The notes below the pieces were generated by a model that made no database searches, was not told where the DNA came from, and worked only from the letters and a program-made list of their open reading frames with translations. A program made the translations under genes and the position numbers. A DNA stretch of 55,144 bases from Ruoffia tabacinasalis (lineage in GTDB: Bacteria > Bacillota > Bacilli > Lactobacillales > Aerococcaceae). Of this stretch, positions 27,297 through 34,300 are shown one piece after another. The first letter of the stretch is position 1, and each line of letters starts with the position of its first letter. Location: positions 1 through 55,144 of the forward strand of contig NZ_VBSP01000012.1 in assembly GCF_005864045.1 (NCBI RefSeq), in the 5' to 3' direction.

Positions 27297-27360
27297 TAGG
27301 AAATGTAGGATTCATTGAATATAAATTTAGGAAAGGATGTTGATGGGGGTGTTGGGTGTT

Positions 27361-27870
27361 GACATGGGTTGTTGGATGGTTAATGGGACTGGTCATTTGG
27401 TGACAGGGGAAATTGGACGGTTAACAGGACAGGTCAACACATGACAGGGGAAATTGGACGGCTAACAGGACACGTCACCGCATGACAGGGGAAATTAAAC
27501 ACCTAACAGGACTCGTCGCCTCTTGACACGGGAAATTAAACACCTAACAGGACTCGTCATCACATGACAGGGGAAATTAAACACCTAACGGGACACGTCA
27601 TCGCATGACAGGGGAAATTGGACGGCTAACAGGACACGTCACCGCATGACAGGGGAAATTAAACACCTAACAGGACTCGTCGCCTCTTGACACGGGAAAT
27701 TAAACACCTAACGGGACGGGTCATCTCATGACAGGGGAAATTGGACGGTTAACAGGACAGGTCAACACATGACAGGGGAAATTAAACACCTAACGGGACA
27801 CGTCATCTCATGACACGGGAAATTAAACACCTAACGGGACAGGTCAACACATGACATGTCCTATTAACCC
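27361..27870. repeat. Tandem array of about 13 units of exactly 41 bp
   Basis: The GACA word recurs at 27361, 27402, 27443, 27484, 27525, 27566, 27607, 27648, 27689, 27730, 27771, 27812 and 27853, a period of exactly 41 with no indel. Typical unit parts are GACAGGGGAAATT, then GGACGGCTAACAGGAC or AAACACCTAACGGGAC, then a short dyad GTCA-N5-TGAC. The first and last units are degenerate. Units of the two types are mixed, and a four-unit block (164 bp) is duplicated. No ORF runs through it. It lies between the pyrP promoter and the terminator of the ABC operon. Confidence 0.95.
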
Positions 27871-27892
27871 ACTCCCACCTCCAAACCCATCA

Positions 27893-27933
27893 CAAAAACC
27901 GGCCAGCAGTCACAATTTGCAGACTGCTGGCCG
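27893..27933 (-). terminator. Terminator of the three-binding-protein ABC operon
   Basis: Perfect 12-bp stem CGGCCAGCAGTC / GACTGCTGGCCG (27900-27911 with 27922-27933), followed on the minus strand by GTTTTTG. Confidence 0.88.
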
Positions 27934-27955
27934 ATGTATTGGAATATGTTTCTAA

Positions 27956-28771
27956 TTAAGATAATAACATCGCATCAGATGCTAATGTTTCACCTGATTC
28001 TTGACGGAAGAGTTCCATTAAACGATCAATCGTTAAGTTTTTCTTCTCTTCTCCGCTCACATCAAGGATTATTCTACCTTGGTGGAGCATAATCAGATGG
28101 TTACCGTATTTTACCGCATCATTCATATTATGGGTAATCATTAATGCAGTTAATTGTTGTTCGCTCACAATTCTATCTGTTAATCTGAGAACCATTTCAC
28201 TTGTCTTAGGGTCTAGAGCTGCCGTATGCTCATCAAGTAGTAATACTTGTGGCTTACGTAATGTTGCCATTAATAGCGTTAGCGCTTGGCGTTGTCCACC
28301 AGATAAGTAAGCAACGTCCGTAGTTAAACGGTCTTCTAGTCCTAAATCTAATATCTTCAAGCGTTCGATCATTTGTTGGCGATCCGCTTCTTTGACACCT
28401 TTACGAAGGCCACGTTTTAAACCACGGCGATTTGCTAGCGCCATATTTTCCTGGATCGTTAAACGCGCGGCTGTTCCCATCTTAGTATCTTGGAACACGT
28501 ACCCAATTGAGTCTGCACGTTTGTTCATCGGAAGGCGTGTCACGTCTTCGTAATTGATTTTAATTGATCCTTCATCAGGTGTCAGTGAACCATTAATTGT
28601 ATTGAGTAAAGTTGATTTACCAGCACCGTTACCACCAATAACCGTTACGAAATCACCATCATAAAGTGTTAAATCAATGCCTTTTAGAACGTGATTCTCA
28701 TTCACTGTTCCACGTTCGAATGATTTTTGAATCCCTGATAGTTCTAATTTAATTTTTCTTTCTTCAGTCAT
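27956..28771 (-). CDS. ABC transporter ATP-binding protein (TrpX-type amino acid importer)
   Basis: 271 aa. Walker A GGNGAGKSTLLNTING, signature YLSGGQRQALTLLMATL, Walker B LLLDEHTAALDP (the DEHTAALDP form is typical of the ATPases paired with PF04392 binding proteins), switch His MITHNMNDAVKYG. Last gene of the operon SBP-SBP-SBP-permease-ATPase; its ATG shares a base with the permease stop. It powers import of the ligand, which is predicted below to be an aromatic amino acid. Confidence 0.92.
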   Translation of the reverse strand: MTEERKIKLELSGIQKSFERGTVNENHVLKGIDLTLYDGDFVTVIGGNGAGKSTLLNTINGSLTPDEGSIKINYEDVTRLPMNKRADSIGYVFQDTKMGTAARLTIQENMALANRRGLKRGLRKGVKEADRQQMIERLKILDLGLEDRLTTDVAYLSGGQRQALTLLMATLRKPQVLLLDEHTAALDPKTSEMVLRLTDRIVSEQQLTALMITHNMNDAVKYGNHLIMLHQGRIILDVSGEEKKNLTIDRLMELFRQESGETLASDAMLLS

Positions 28772-29688
28772 TATTTCGCACCTCCGCTCACTGCGCTCTT
28801 TTTCTGTCTACCGAATTGTCTTTGAATTTGAGGGAAATACAATACAAATCCAAGTAAGATAGCAGAGAATAGACGTAAGTCAGTTGGACGAATATCAATC
28901 CATGGTTGGTTTAAAATAAAGTCAATAATTAAGCGGTAAATGAAACTACCTAAAATGATCGAAGTTAAACGGAAACCAATTGATTGGTTAGGAATTACCA
29001 CTTCAGCAATAATGACTGAGGCCAGTCCAATAACAATGGTACCAATACCCATACTTAGATCGGCAAAGCCGTCTTTTTGTGCTACCATTGCTCCACTTAA
29101 GGCAATCAACCCGTTACCAATAATATAGCCTAAAGTCTTCATAAGGTTTGTATTAATCCCGTTTGCTTCACTCATTCGTGGGTTATCCCCAGTTGCTCGA
29201 AGCGATAGGCCCATTTCAGTATGTAGAAACAGAACTAATAAAGTAATGATAATCGCTAGGATAATCAAGCCAAGAACCGTTACAGACATATTTTTACTGA
29301 AACCAAACATATCTTCCATAGGTGTGAAAATCGTTTCTTGACCCAGTAAAGCTAAGTTTGAACGTCCACCCATGACTTGGAAGTTAACCGAATATAAACC
29401 TGTTTGTAGTAAAATACCCGTTAACAGCGGTGGGATATGAAGTTTTGTGTGTATCCAACCAGCGAGTAAACCACCGGCTGCCCCACCTGCGAAAGCTGCA
29501 GCAGTTGCGAGAAATGGGTTAAGACCATTTGTAATTAAAATGGCTGCGATGGCGCCCCCTAAGGGGAACACTCCTTCGGCTGATAAATCTGCGATATCAA
29601 GTAATCTGAAGGTAATGTATACCCCAATAGCCATGACTGCCCATACAACCCCTTGGCTAAAACTTGATGAAATAACATCTAGAATCAT
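28771..29688 (-). CDS. ABC transporter permease (TrpY-type)
   Basis: 305 aa, about eight or nine hydrophobic segments, BPD_transp_2 family (branched-chain amino acid type permease). Typical stretches: FRLLDIADLSAEGVFPLGGA, GLLAGWIHTKLHIPPLLTGIL, EMGLSLRATGDNPRMSEANG and IIGNGLIALSGAMVAQKDGFADLSMG. A single permease gene, so the pore is probably a homodimer. 70 bp separate it from the last binding protein gene. Confidence 0.92.
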   Translation of the reverse strand: MILDVISSSFSQGVVWAVMAIGVYITFRLLDIADLSAEGVFPLGGAIAAILITNGLNPFLATAAAFAGGAAGGLLAGWIHTKLHIPPLLTGILLQTGLYSVNFQVMGGRSNLALLGQETIFTPMEDMFGFSKNMSVTVLGLIILAIIITLLVLFLHTEMGLSLRATGDNPRMSEANGINTNLMKTLGYIIGNGLIALSGAMVAQKDGFADLSMGIGTIVIGLASVIIAEVVIPNQSIGFRLTSIILGSFIYRLIIDFILNQPWIDIRPTDLRLFSAILLGFVLYFPQIQRQFGRQKKSAVSGGAK

Positions 29689-29757
29689 AAGTTAAACATA
29701 CTCCTTTAATAAATTTTAAAAATCTATATTATCTTACCATATTTTAATGAATAAGCA

Positions 29758-30708
29758 CTAATCTATTTGAATTGAACTTGCATCAATATTCACCGCTTCT
29801 GCGAATTCTTCATTGACAATTAACTCAAAGTTATTACCAACTTCAACTGGCATATCAGCTGGCGATAAATCTTCATCTAACATACGCTTAACCATGTCAG
29901 CTGTTTGAACACCATAGTCGAAGTAAGAGTTTGAAATCGTTGCTAAGCCATTGGCATTAATTGTTGAGTCAGATGAGCCAATTAATGCTAAACCAGCTTC
30001 TTTCCCAATATCACCTACAAGTGAGATTGAACTATCAATCGTATTATCAGTTACTAATAAGATAGCATCGGACTCATTAACTAAAGCAGTCATCACTTGC
30101 GCAATATCATTCGTGTTCGTTACTGATTGGACAATATGATTTAGTCCTTTTTCTTCGATAACTTCTGTCGCAATATCAACTTGATGTTGTGCGTTGACTT
30201 CACTTGAATTATAAATTGTTCCGATGTTTTGTGCATCAGGGACAACTTGTAGTAATAAATCCACGTGATCGGCAATTGGGCCTAAGTTTGTCGTTCCAGT
30301 TAAATTACGTCCGGGCGCTTCCATTGAATCAACTAACATCGCTTCAACTGGCGCTGCCACTGCTGCAAAAAATATTGGCTTTTCTTCTTCAACAGATGCT
30401 AAAGCTTGCGCAGCTGGTGTGGCAATTGCAAAGATAATATCATTATCTCGCGCGACTTTTTCTGATAATGACTGCAATGTTGACATATCGCTGTTCGCAT
30501 TTTGTAAGTCCCACTCGACATTTCCATCTAAAAGCTCATCGATGCGCTCTATAAAACCGTCACGCGTATCATCTAATGCTTCATGACTGACGTGTTGTAA
30601 GATACCAATTTTAATTGGTTCATCTTGGGCTTTAACCGTTTGAGTTGCTGGAAAAATAGATACGAACGCTAAGGCAATGATTGTTACTAATTGAATTATT
30701 TTTTTCAT
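29758..30708 (-). CDS. ABC transporter substrate-binding protein, PF04392 family (copy 3)
   Basis: 316 aa, third binding protein of the operon. Signal peptide ending TVKAQDE with no cysteine. PF04392 features: KIGILQHVSHEALDDTRDGF, a DNDIIFAIATPAAQALAS block, AAVAAPVEAMLVDSMEAPG, GTIYNSSEVNAQHQV, LLVTDNTIDSSISLVGDIGKEAGL, and YFDYGVQTADMVKRMLDEDL. Members include streptococcal TrpX and the tyrosine-binding CD0873 of Clostridioides difficile. Strong similarity to the two upstream copies shows local triplication. The gap to copy 2 is 11 bp. Confidence 0.9.
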   Translation of the reverse strand: MKKIIQLVTIIALAFVSIFPATQTVKAQDEPIKIGILQHVSHEALDDTRDGFIERIDELLDGNVEWDLQNANSDMSTLQSLSEKVARDNDIIFAIATPAAQALASVEEEKPIFFAAVAAPVEAMLVDSMEAPGRNLTGTTNLGPIADHVDLLLQVVPDAQNIGTIYNSSEVNAQHQVDIATEVIEEKGLNHIVQSVTNTNDIAQVMTALVNESDAILLVTDNTIDSSISLVGDIGKEAGLALIGSSDSTINANGLATISNSYFDYGVQTADMVKRMLDEDLSPADMPVEVGNNFELIVNEEFAEAVNIDASSIQID

Positions 30709-30719
30709 TTTATATGCTC

Positions 30720-31676
30720 CTATTCAATCGTTGACGGATCGACACCGATGGCTTCAGCAAAATCTTCGTTCACTACAATTTGAAAATCTTTCCCTAATTC
30801 AATTTCCATTTCTCCAGGGTTTAAATCTTCATCCAACATGTGAATTACCATTTCTGCTGTTTGAACACCGTAGTCTTCATAAGAGTTTGATAATGTTGCT
30901 AGTCCGTTTGTTCTTACAACTGAATCAGATGACCCAATTGTTGGGATCCCTGCTTCTTTAGCAATATCTCCAACTAAAGTAATGGCACTATCAATCGTAT
31001 TATCCGTTACCATAAACATCGCATCGACATTACCAACAAGTGCATTCATCACTTGTGATATATCGTTCGTACTAATCACTGTTTGAACATCCGTCGCTAA
31101 ACCTTGTTCTTCAAGTAATTCAACGGCTACGCCCGCTTGAACTTGTGAGTTGACCTCACTTGAGTTGTAAATTAAACCAACTGTTTCAACATCTGGAAAA
31201 TTACGTATTAATAAGTCGACTTGTTCTTCGATCGGCGCCATATCACTTGTTCCAGTAATGTTTCCTCCTGGAGCTTCGATAGAGTCTGCTAAACCAGCTT
31301 CAACTGGATCTGTTACTGCTGCAATAAAAATTGGCTTCTCTTGTTCAACTGATGCTAAAGTTTGAGCTGCGGGTGTTGCAATGGCAAAGAGTATATCGTT
31401 ATCACGTGCAACTTTTTCACTTAATGATTGAAGACTCGATTGGTCACCACTGGCATTATTAATATCCCATTCAATACGGTCGCCATAAGCTGAATTGTCT
31501 AACGTCTCTTGAAAACCTTTCAGCACTGCATCTAAAGCTTCGTGCTCTACATATTGAACAACACCTATATTAATTGTTTCTTCTTGTGCTTGGACTGCTT
31601 GGCCACCTGCTAACATTGGAAGTAAAGCTAATACAACGGTAGTAATAATATTAATAAATTTAAATCGACTTTTCAT
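30720..31676 (-). CDS. ABC transporter substrate-binding protein, PF04392 family (copy 2)
   Basis: 318 aa. Signal peptide ending AVQAQEE, again without a lipobox. Shares with the other copies NIGVVQYVEHEALDAVLKGF, DNDILFAIATPAAQTLAS, AAVTDPVEAGLADSIEAPGG, GLIYNSSEVNSQ and MVTDNTIDSAITLVGDIAKEAG. It is closest by eye to copy 3. The two may hold different ligands of one chemical class and share the single permease and ATPase. The gap to copy 1 is 19 bp. Confidence 0.9.
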   Translation of the reverse strand: MKSRFKFINIITTVVLALLPMLAGGQAVQAQEETINIGVVQYVEHEALDAVLKGFQETLDNSAYGDRIEWDINNASGDQSSLQSLSEKVARDNDILFAIATPAAQTLASVEQEKPIFIAAVTDPVEAGLADSIEAPGGNITGTSDMAPIEEQVDLLIRNFPDVETVGLIYNSSEVNSQVQAGVAVELLEEQGLATDVQTVISTNDISQVMNALVGNVDAMFMVTDNTIDSAITLVGDIAKEAGIPTIGSSDSVVRTNGLATLSNSYEDYGVQTAEMVIHMLDEDLNPGEMEIELGKDFQIVVNEDFAEAIGVDPSTIE

Positions 31677-31695
31677 TTTGAATTCTCCTTATCTT

Positions 31696-32715
31696 TTATT
31701 CGGAATCTTCAGAGCTCTCTTCTTCAGATTCTTCTGTATTTTCTTCATCTGATGTTTCTTCTGAACCTAAATCAATATTTGATAAATCTAGACCTAATGT
31801 TTCTGCATTTTCTTCATTAACAACTAATTCTAATGTATCTGCGGATTCAACTGGGATAATCTCACCAGATTCAATGATTTCTACTAACATTCCCGCTGTT
31901 TGTTTACCTAATTCGTAATAATCTAAACCATATGTCGTTAACCCATTTGCTAAAGCCATATCCTTTGATCCACCGATAATTGGCAGCTCAGCTTCTAATG
32001 CTAAATCTCCAACTAGTGTCATTGCACTTGCAATTGTGTTATCTGTTACTGTGAAGATTGCATCTACGTCATCATTAACTAAACCACTCATGACTTGAGA
32101 GATGTCATTCGTTGAAGTCACTGTTGCTTCAACAACTTCAATGCCAGCTGCTTCAAGGGCTGCTGTTGCTTTTTCTGCTTCACTCATTGAGTTTGCTTCA
32201 CCTGAGTTATAGATGATTCCAACACGTTCTGCGTCAGGAACAACTGCTTGGAGTAAAGCTACTTGGTCTTCAATTGGACCAGCATCGGTCGTACCTGTAA
32301 TATTTGCTTCTGGCTCTTCTAAGTTTTCAACTAAACCTGCACCAACAGGGTCACTGACTGATGAGAATAATACGGGTTTCTTTTGTTCGACATTCGCAAT
32401 AGCTTGAGCGGCTGGCGTTGCAATAGCGAAAATATAATCACTACTGTTCGTCACATTCTCACTCATTGATTGTAAGTTTGCTGTGTCTCCTGAGGCATTT
32501 AAATAATTTAAAGTTAGGTTTTCACCTTCAACATAACCGGCTTCTTCTAAGCCATCAATGAAACCTTGATAGTTTTGGTCTAATGATTCATGCTCTACAA
32601 ATTGAAGGACACCTACGTTAATTTCTTCTTGATCTTGTGCTTGCGCAGACATTGGTGCTGCGATTGTACCTAATGCTAATAATGAAACTAAGGCTGTTTT
32701 TAAATATCGATACAT
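31696..32715 (-). CDS. ABC transporter substrate-binding protein, PF04392 family (copy 1, Ser/Glu tail)
   Basis: 339 aa, first structural gene after the leader. Signal peptide ending SAQAQDQ, no cysteine. Family blocks: NVGVLQFVEHESLDQNYQGF, FAIATPAAQAIANVEQKKP, SSVSDPVGAGLVENLEEP, GIIYNSGEANSMSEAE, TVTDNTIASAMTLVGDLALEAEL and YGLDYYELGKQTAGMLVEI. It is the most divergent of the three and the only one with a Ser/Glu-rich tail (last ~22 residues, EETSDEENTEESEE), the same kind of tail seen in other secreted proteins here. GGAGG lies before the ATG at 32715. Confidence 0.9.
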   Translation of the reverse strand: MYRYLKTALVSLLALGTIAAPMSAQAQDQEEINVGVLQFVEHESLDQNYQGFIDGLEEAGYVEGENLTLNYLNASGDTANLQSMSENVTNSSDYIFAIATPAAQAIANVEQKKPVLFSSVSDPVGAGLVENLEEPEANITGTTDAGPIEDQVALLQAVVPDAERVGIIYNSGEANSMSEAEKATAALEAAGIEVVEATVTSTNDISQVMSGLVNDDVDAIFTVTDNTIASAMTLVGDLALEAELPIIGGSKDMALANGLTTYGLDYYELGKQTAGMLVEIIESGEIIPVESADTLELVVNEENAETLGLDLSNIDLGSEETSDEENTEESEEESSEDSE

Positions 32716-32742
32716 AATTTATTCCTCCATTTTTTCTATTTT

Positions 32743-32882
32743 TTATAACAAAAAACCCCTGTCAGATTTGATTAAAATCTAACAGGGGTAAAGAACTTCT
32801 CTTATCCTCTATATAGGTGAACCTCTTTGATACACCCGCTTTAGATTTTAATCTTTCGATTAGTTATCTATGCGGGCATCAT
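32743..32882 (-). ncRNA. Terminator / antiterminator switch in the ABC operon leader
   Basis: Minus-strand terminator CCCCTGTTAGATTT / AAATCTGACAGGGG (32788-32775 with 32769-32756) plus TTTTTTG. Upstream, GATTAAAATCTAA (32853-32841) is perfectly complementary to TTAGATTTTAATC (32782-32770), which includes the terminator 5' arm: a 13-bp antiterminator. The same GATTAAAATCTAA can be locked in a stacked hairpin: CCCGC / GCGGG (32876-32872 with 32839-32835), TAGAT / ATCTA, TAATC-GAAA-GATTA. So two exclusive states are drawn by the sequence itself. No T-box (UGGN bulge) or known riboswitch motif is recognised. Confidence 0.85.
32868..32882 (-). CDS. Four-codon mini-ORF (MMPA) in the ABC operon leader
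   Basis: ATG ATG CCC GCA TAG on the minus strand, with GAGGAG at 32897-32892 and a spacing of 9 bases, as good as any ribosome binding site in the window. Codons CCC GCA form the 5' arm of the outer helix that hides the antiterminator strand, and a ribosome at the TAG would cover the next two helices. The ribosome binding site directly abuts the 3' arm of the hairpin 32934-32898. A regulatory, not functional, peptide is inferred. Confidence 0.6.
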   Translation of the reverse strand: MMPA

Positions 32883-32897
32883 AATTGACAGCTCCTC

Positions 32898-32951
32898 ATA
32901 GATACAAACGTTAACGTTTACGGTTTGTATCTATCGTTGTCAGATACAAAC
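32898..32951 (-). promoter_or_regulatory. Three-arm alternative hairpins of the ABC operon leader
   Basis: Arm 1 GTTTGTATCT (32951-32942), arm 2 AGATACAAAC (32932-32923) and arm 3 GTTTGTATCT (32909-32900) on the minus strand. Arm 2 can pair with arm 1 (10 bp, 9-base loop) or with arm 3 (extended to 12 bp, ATAGATACAAAC with GTTTGTATCTAT, 13-base loop), never both. Arm 1 begins one base after the leader peptide stop; arm 3 touches the ribosome binding site of the mini-ORF. Confidence 0.85.
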
Positions 32952-32952
32952 A

Positions 32953-33009
32953 CTATCTAAAGTAGCTGTAAAAATATGATGATAATTGTATGCAAAGAAG
33001 TTTAGTCAT
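32953..33009 (-). CDS. Leader peptide with Tyr/Phe cluster (18 aa)
   Basis: ATG at 33009, stop TAG at 32955-32953; product MTKLLCIQLSSYFYSYFR. AAAGGAA lies 8 bases before the ATG, and a promoter starts the transcript about 30 bases upstream. Five of the last seven codons are Tyr or Phe (TAT TTT TAC AGC TAC TTT AGA). This is the pattern of amino-acid leader peptides that sense charged tRNA by ribosome stalling. The stop codon is one base before arm 1 of the alternative hairpins. It precedes an operon for a PF04392-type importer, a family with a tyrosine-binding member, which fits an aromatic amino acid signal. Confidence 0.75.
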   Translation of the reverse strand: MTKLLCIQLSSYFYSYFR

Positions 33010-33045
33010 CGAGAATGTTCCTTTCAGTACGTTTTTGTTGTATCT

Positions 33046-33074
33046 AATATAACTGACTCATTATTATAAGTCAA
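33046..33074 (-). promoter_or_regulatory. Promoter of the ABC operon leader
   Basis: Minus-strand TTGACT (33074-33069), exact 17-bp spacer, TATATT (33051-33046). Start expected near 33039, so the leader RNA before the first binding protein gene is about 320 bases. Confidence 0.85.
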
Positions 33075-33109
33075 CACATATTTCAATTTTATTTTAATCT
33101 TTTTATCAT

Positions 33110-34108
33110 TTAATTCACACGATGTTGGTCTGTCCCCGTTTTAATTACTTCTAAAGCTGAGTTTAATCCGCCTTCAACTAAATTTTGAACAGCAATATCT
33201 GTGTAATAAGCAATATGTGGCGTATAATGAATGTTTGGATGATTAAGAATTTGAAGGAAGACTTCATCTTCAATTACCTGGCCTTCCCAATTTTTTGGAA
33301 TAAAAGGCCCTTCATCTTCATAGACATCTAAGGCAGCATTTTTAATTTGTCCACGATCAATCGCTTCAATTAAGTCTTGAGTCTTCACAATCTTACCGCG
33401 GGCTGCATTAATTAACGTTGTGCCCGGCTTCATCTGATTGAATAAATCATGGTTAAACTGGTGATAATTGTCTTCAGTCAATGGCATGTGGATGGTCACA
33501 ATATCAGCATCTTTGATCGCTGTTTGCAAGTCAGGTTGATAAACTACGTGCTCTTTGAACTCTTCGTGTTCGACAATATCATACCCAACCACTTCAGCGC
33601 CAAAGCCATGTTTATATATTTTTGCGACTCTTGATCCAATTCGACCGACACCGATAACAGCTACTTTTAAGCTTTGAATCGAATGACTTCGAATGCTTGG
33701 CTCCCAGGTGAAGTTTTGTGACGCCACCCTTTGGTCGATTTCATCACTGTTTCGAATCAGACGCATGGCAGCGTAGACGGCAAACTCTGCGATTGATTCT
33801 GGAGAGTAACTTGGGACATTTGTAATGATGACATCATTGTCACTCGCTGCTTTTAAATCATACATTTCATAGCCGGCGCTTCTTTGAGCAATAACTGGAA
33901 TTCCCAACTCTTTGAGCTTCGAGTAGACAGGCTCTACAATATCGGAAACTTGCATATTCGTTATCCCATCAAAGCCTTCTGCTAAGTGAACTGTCTCTGG
34001 CGTTATATATTCTGGTGTCATTTCGACATGAATCGAATGCGCCTTCGACCATTGCTCCATTACCTCTGCTTCTTCTGGTGTCACACCAAATGCGATGATT
34101 TTTGTCAA
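33110..34108 (-). CDS. D-lactate dehydrogenase / D-2-hydroxyacid dehydrogenase
   Basis: 332 aa NAD-dependent enzyme reducing a 2-oxoacid to its D-hydroxyacid. Cofactor loop GVGRIGSRVAKIYKHGFG (about 151-168), VTIHMPLTEDNYH, INAARGKIV with the catalytic Arg, DVYEDEG, and PHIAYYTDIAV with the catalytic His. Closest in form to lactobacillar D-LDH and D-hydroxyisocaproate enzymes, some of which accept phenylpyruvate. The start is TTG at 34108, 8 bases after GGAG. It has its own promoter and a terminator-like hairpin in its leader, and lies upstream of the ABC operon without being part of it. Confidence 0.88.
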   Translation of the reverse strand: MTKIIAFGVTPEEAEVMEQWSKAHSIHVEMTPEYITPETVHLAEGFDGITNMQVSDIVEPVYSKLKELGIPVIAQRSAGYEMYDLKAASDNDVIITNVPSYSPESIAEFAVYAAMRLIRNSDEIDQRVASQNFTWEPSIRSHSIQSLKVAVIGVGRIGSRVAKIYKHGFGAEVVGYDIVEHEEFKEHVVYQPDLQTAIKDADIVTIHMPLTEDNYHQFNHDLFNQMKPGTTLINAARGKIVKTQDLIEAIDRGQIKNAALDVYEDEGPFIPKNWEGQVIEDEVFLQILNHPNIHYTPHIAYYTDIAVQNLVEGGLNSALEVIKTGTDQHRVN

Positions 34109-34129
34109 ATGAATCTCTCCTTTTAATCT

Positions 34130-34162
34130 AAAAAAGCCCGTTCAGATTTAACTAAACGGACT
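34130..34162 (-). terminator. Terminator-like hairpin in the D-LDH leader (possible attenuator)
   Basis: Minus strand AGTCCGTTTAG / CTGAACGGGCT (34162-34152 with 34145-34135, two wobble pairs) followed by TTTTTT, only 22 bases before the TTG start. It lies downstream of a promoter. Upstream TAAACGG is complementary to CCGTTTA of its 5' arm, a weak antiterminator option. It might instead serve the ydcF-like gene. Confidence 0.5.
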
Positions 34163-34247
34163 TTCAAGTGATGTCGTTGAATCAATTTATGCACCGTTTA
34201 TTCTTGTTGTCGCTAACCAAGATGGTATAAGATAAATTGTTAAATTC

Positions 34248-34276
34248 ATATTACGCTATTATGTGACTCAAGTCAA
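34248..34276 (-). promoter_or_regulatory. Promoter of the D-LDH-like gene
   Basis: Minus-strand TTGACT (34276-34271), 17-bp spacer, TAATAT (34253-34248); leader of about 130 bases. Confidence 0.75.
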
Positions 34277-34300
34277 TTTATTTTTAATTGAATTCTCATT

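Noticed and set aside
27361-27870. Regular repeats as a possible CRISPR array
   Set aside because: The whole 41-bp unit is repeated with variants; there are no unique spacers between conserved repeats and no cas genes nearby.
32743-33039. T-box or known riboswitch before the ABC operon
   Set aside because: No UGGN T-box bulge sequence, no AGAGA or specifier-type stem I, and no recognised aptamer consensus; the translated leader ORFs and alternative arms explain the region better.
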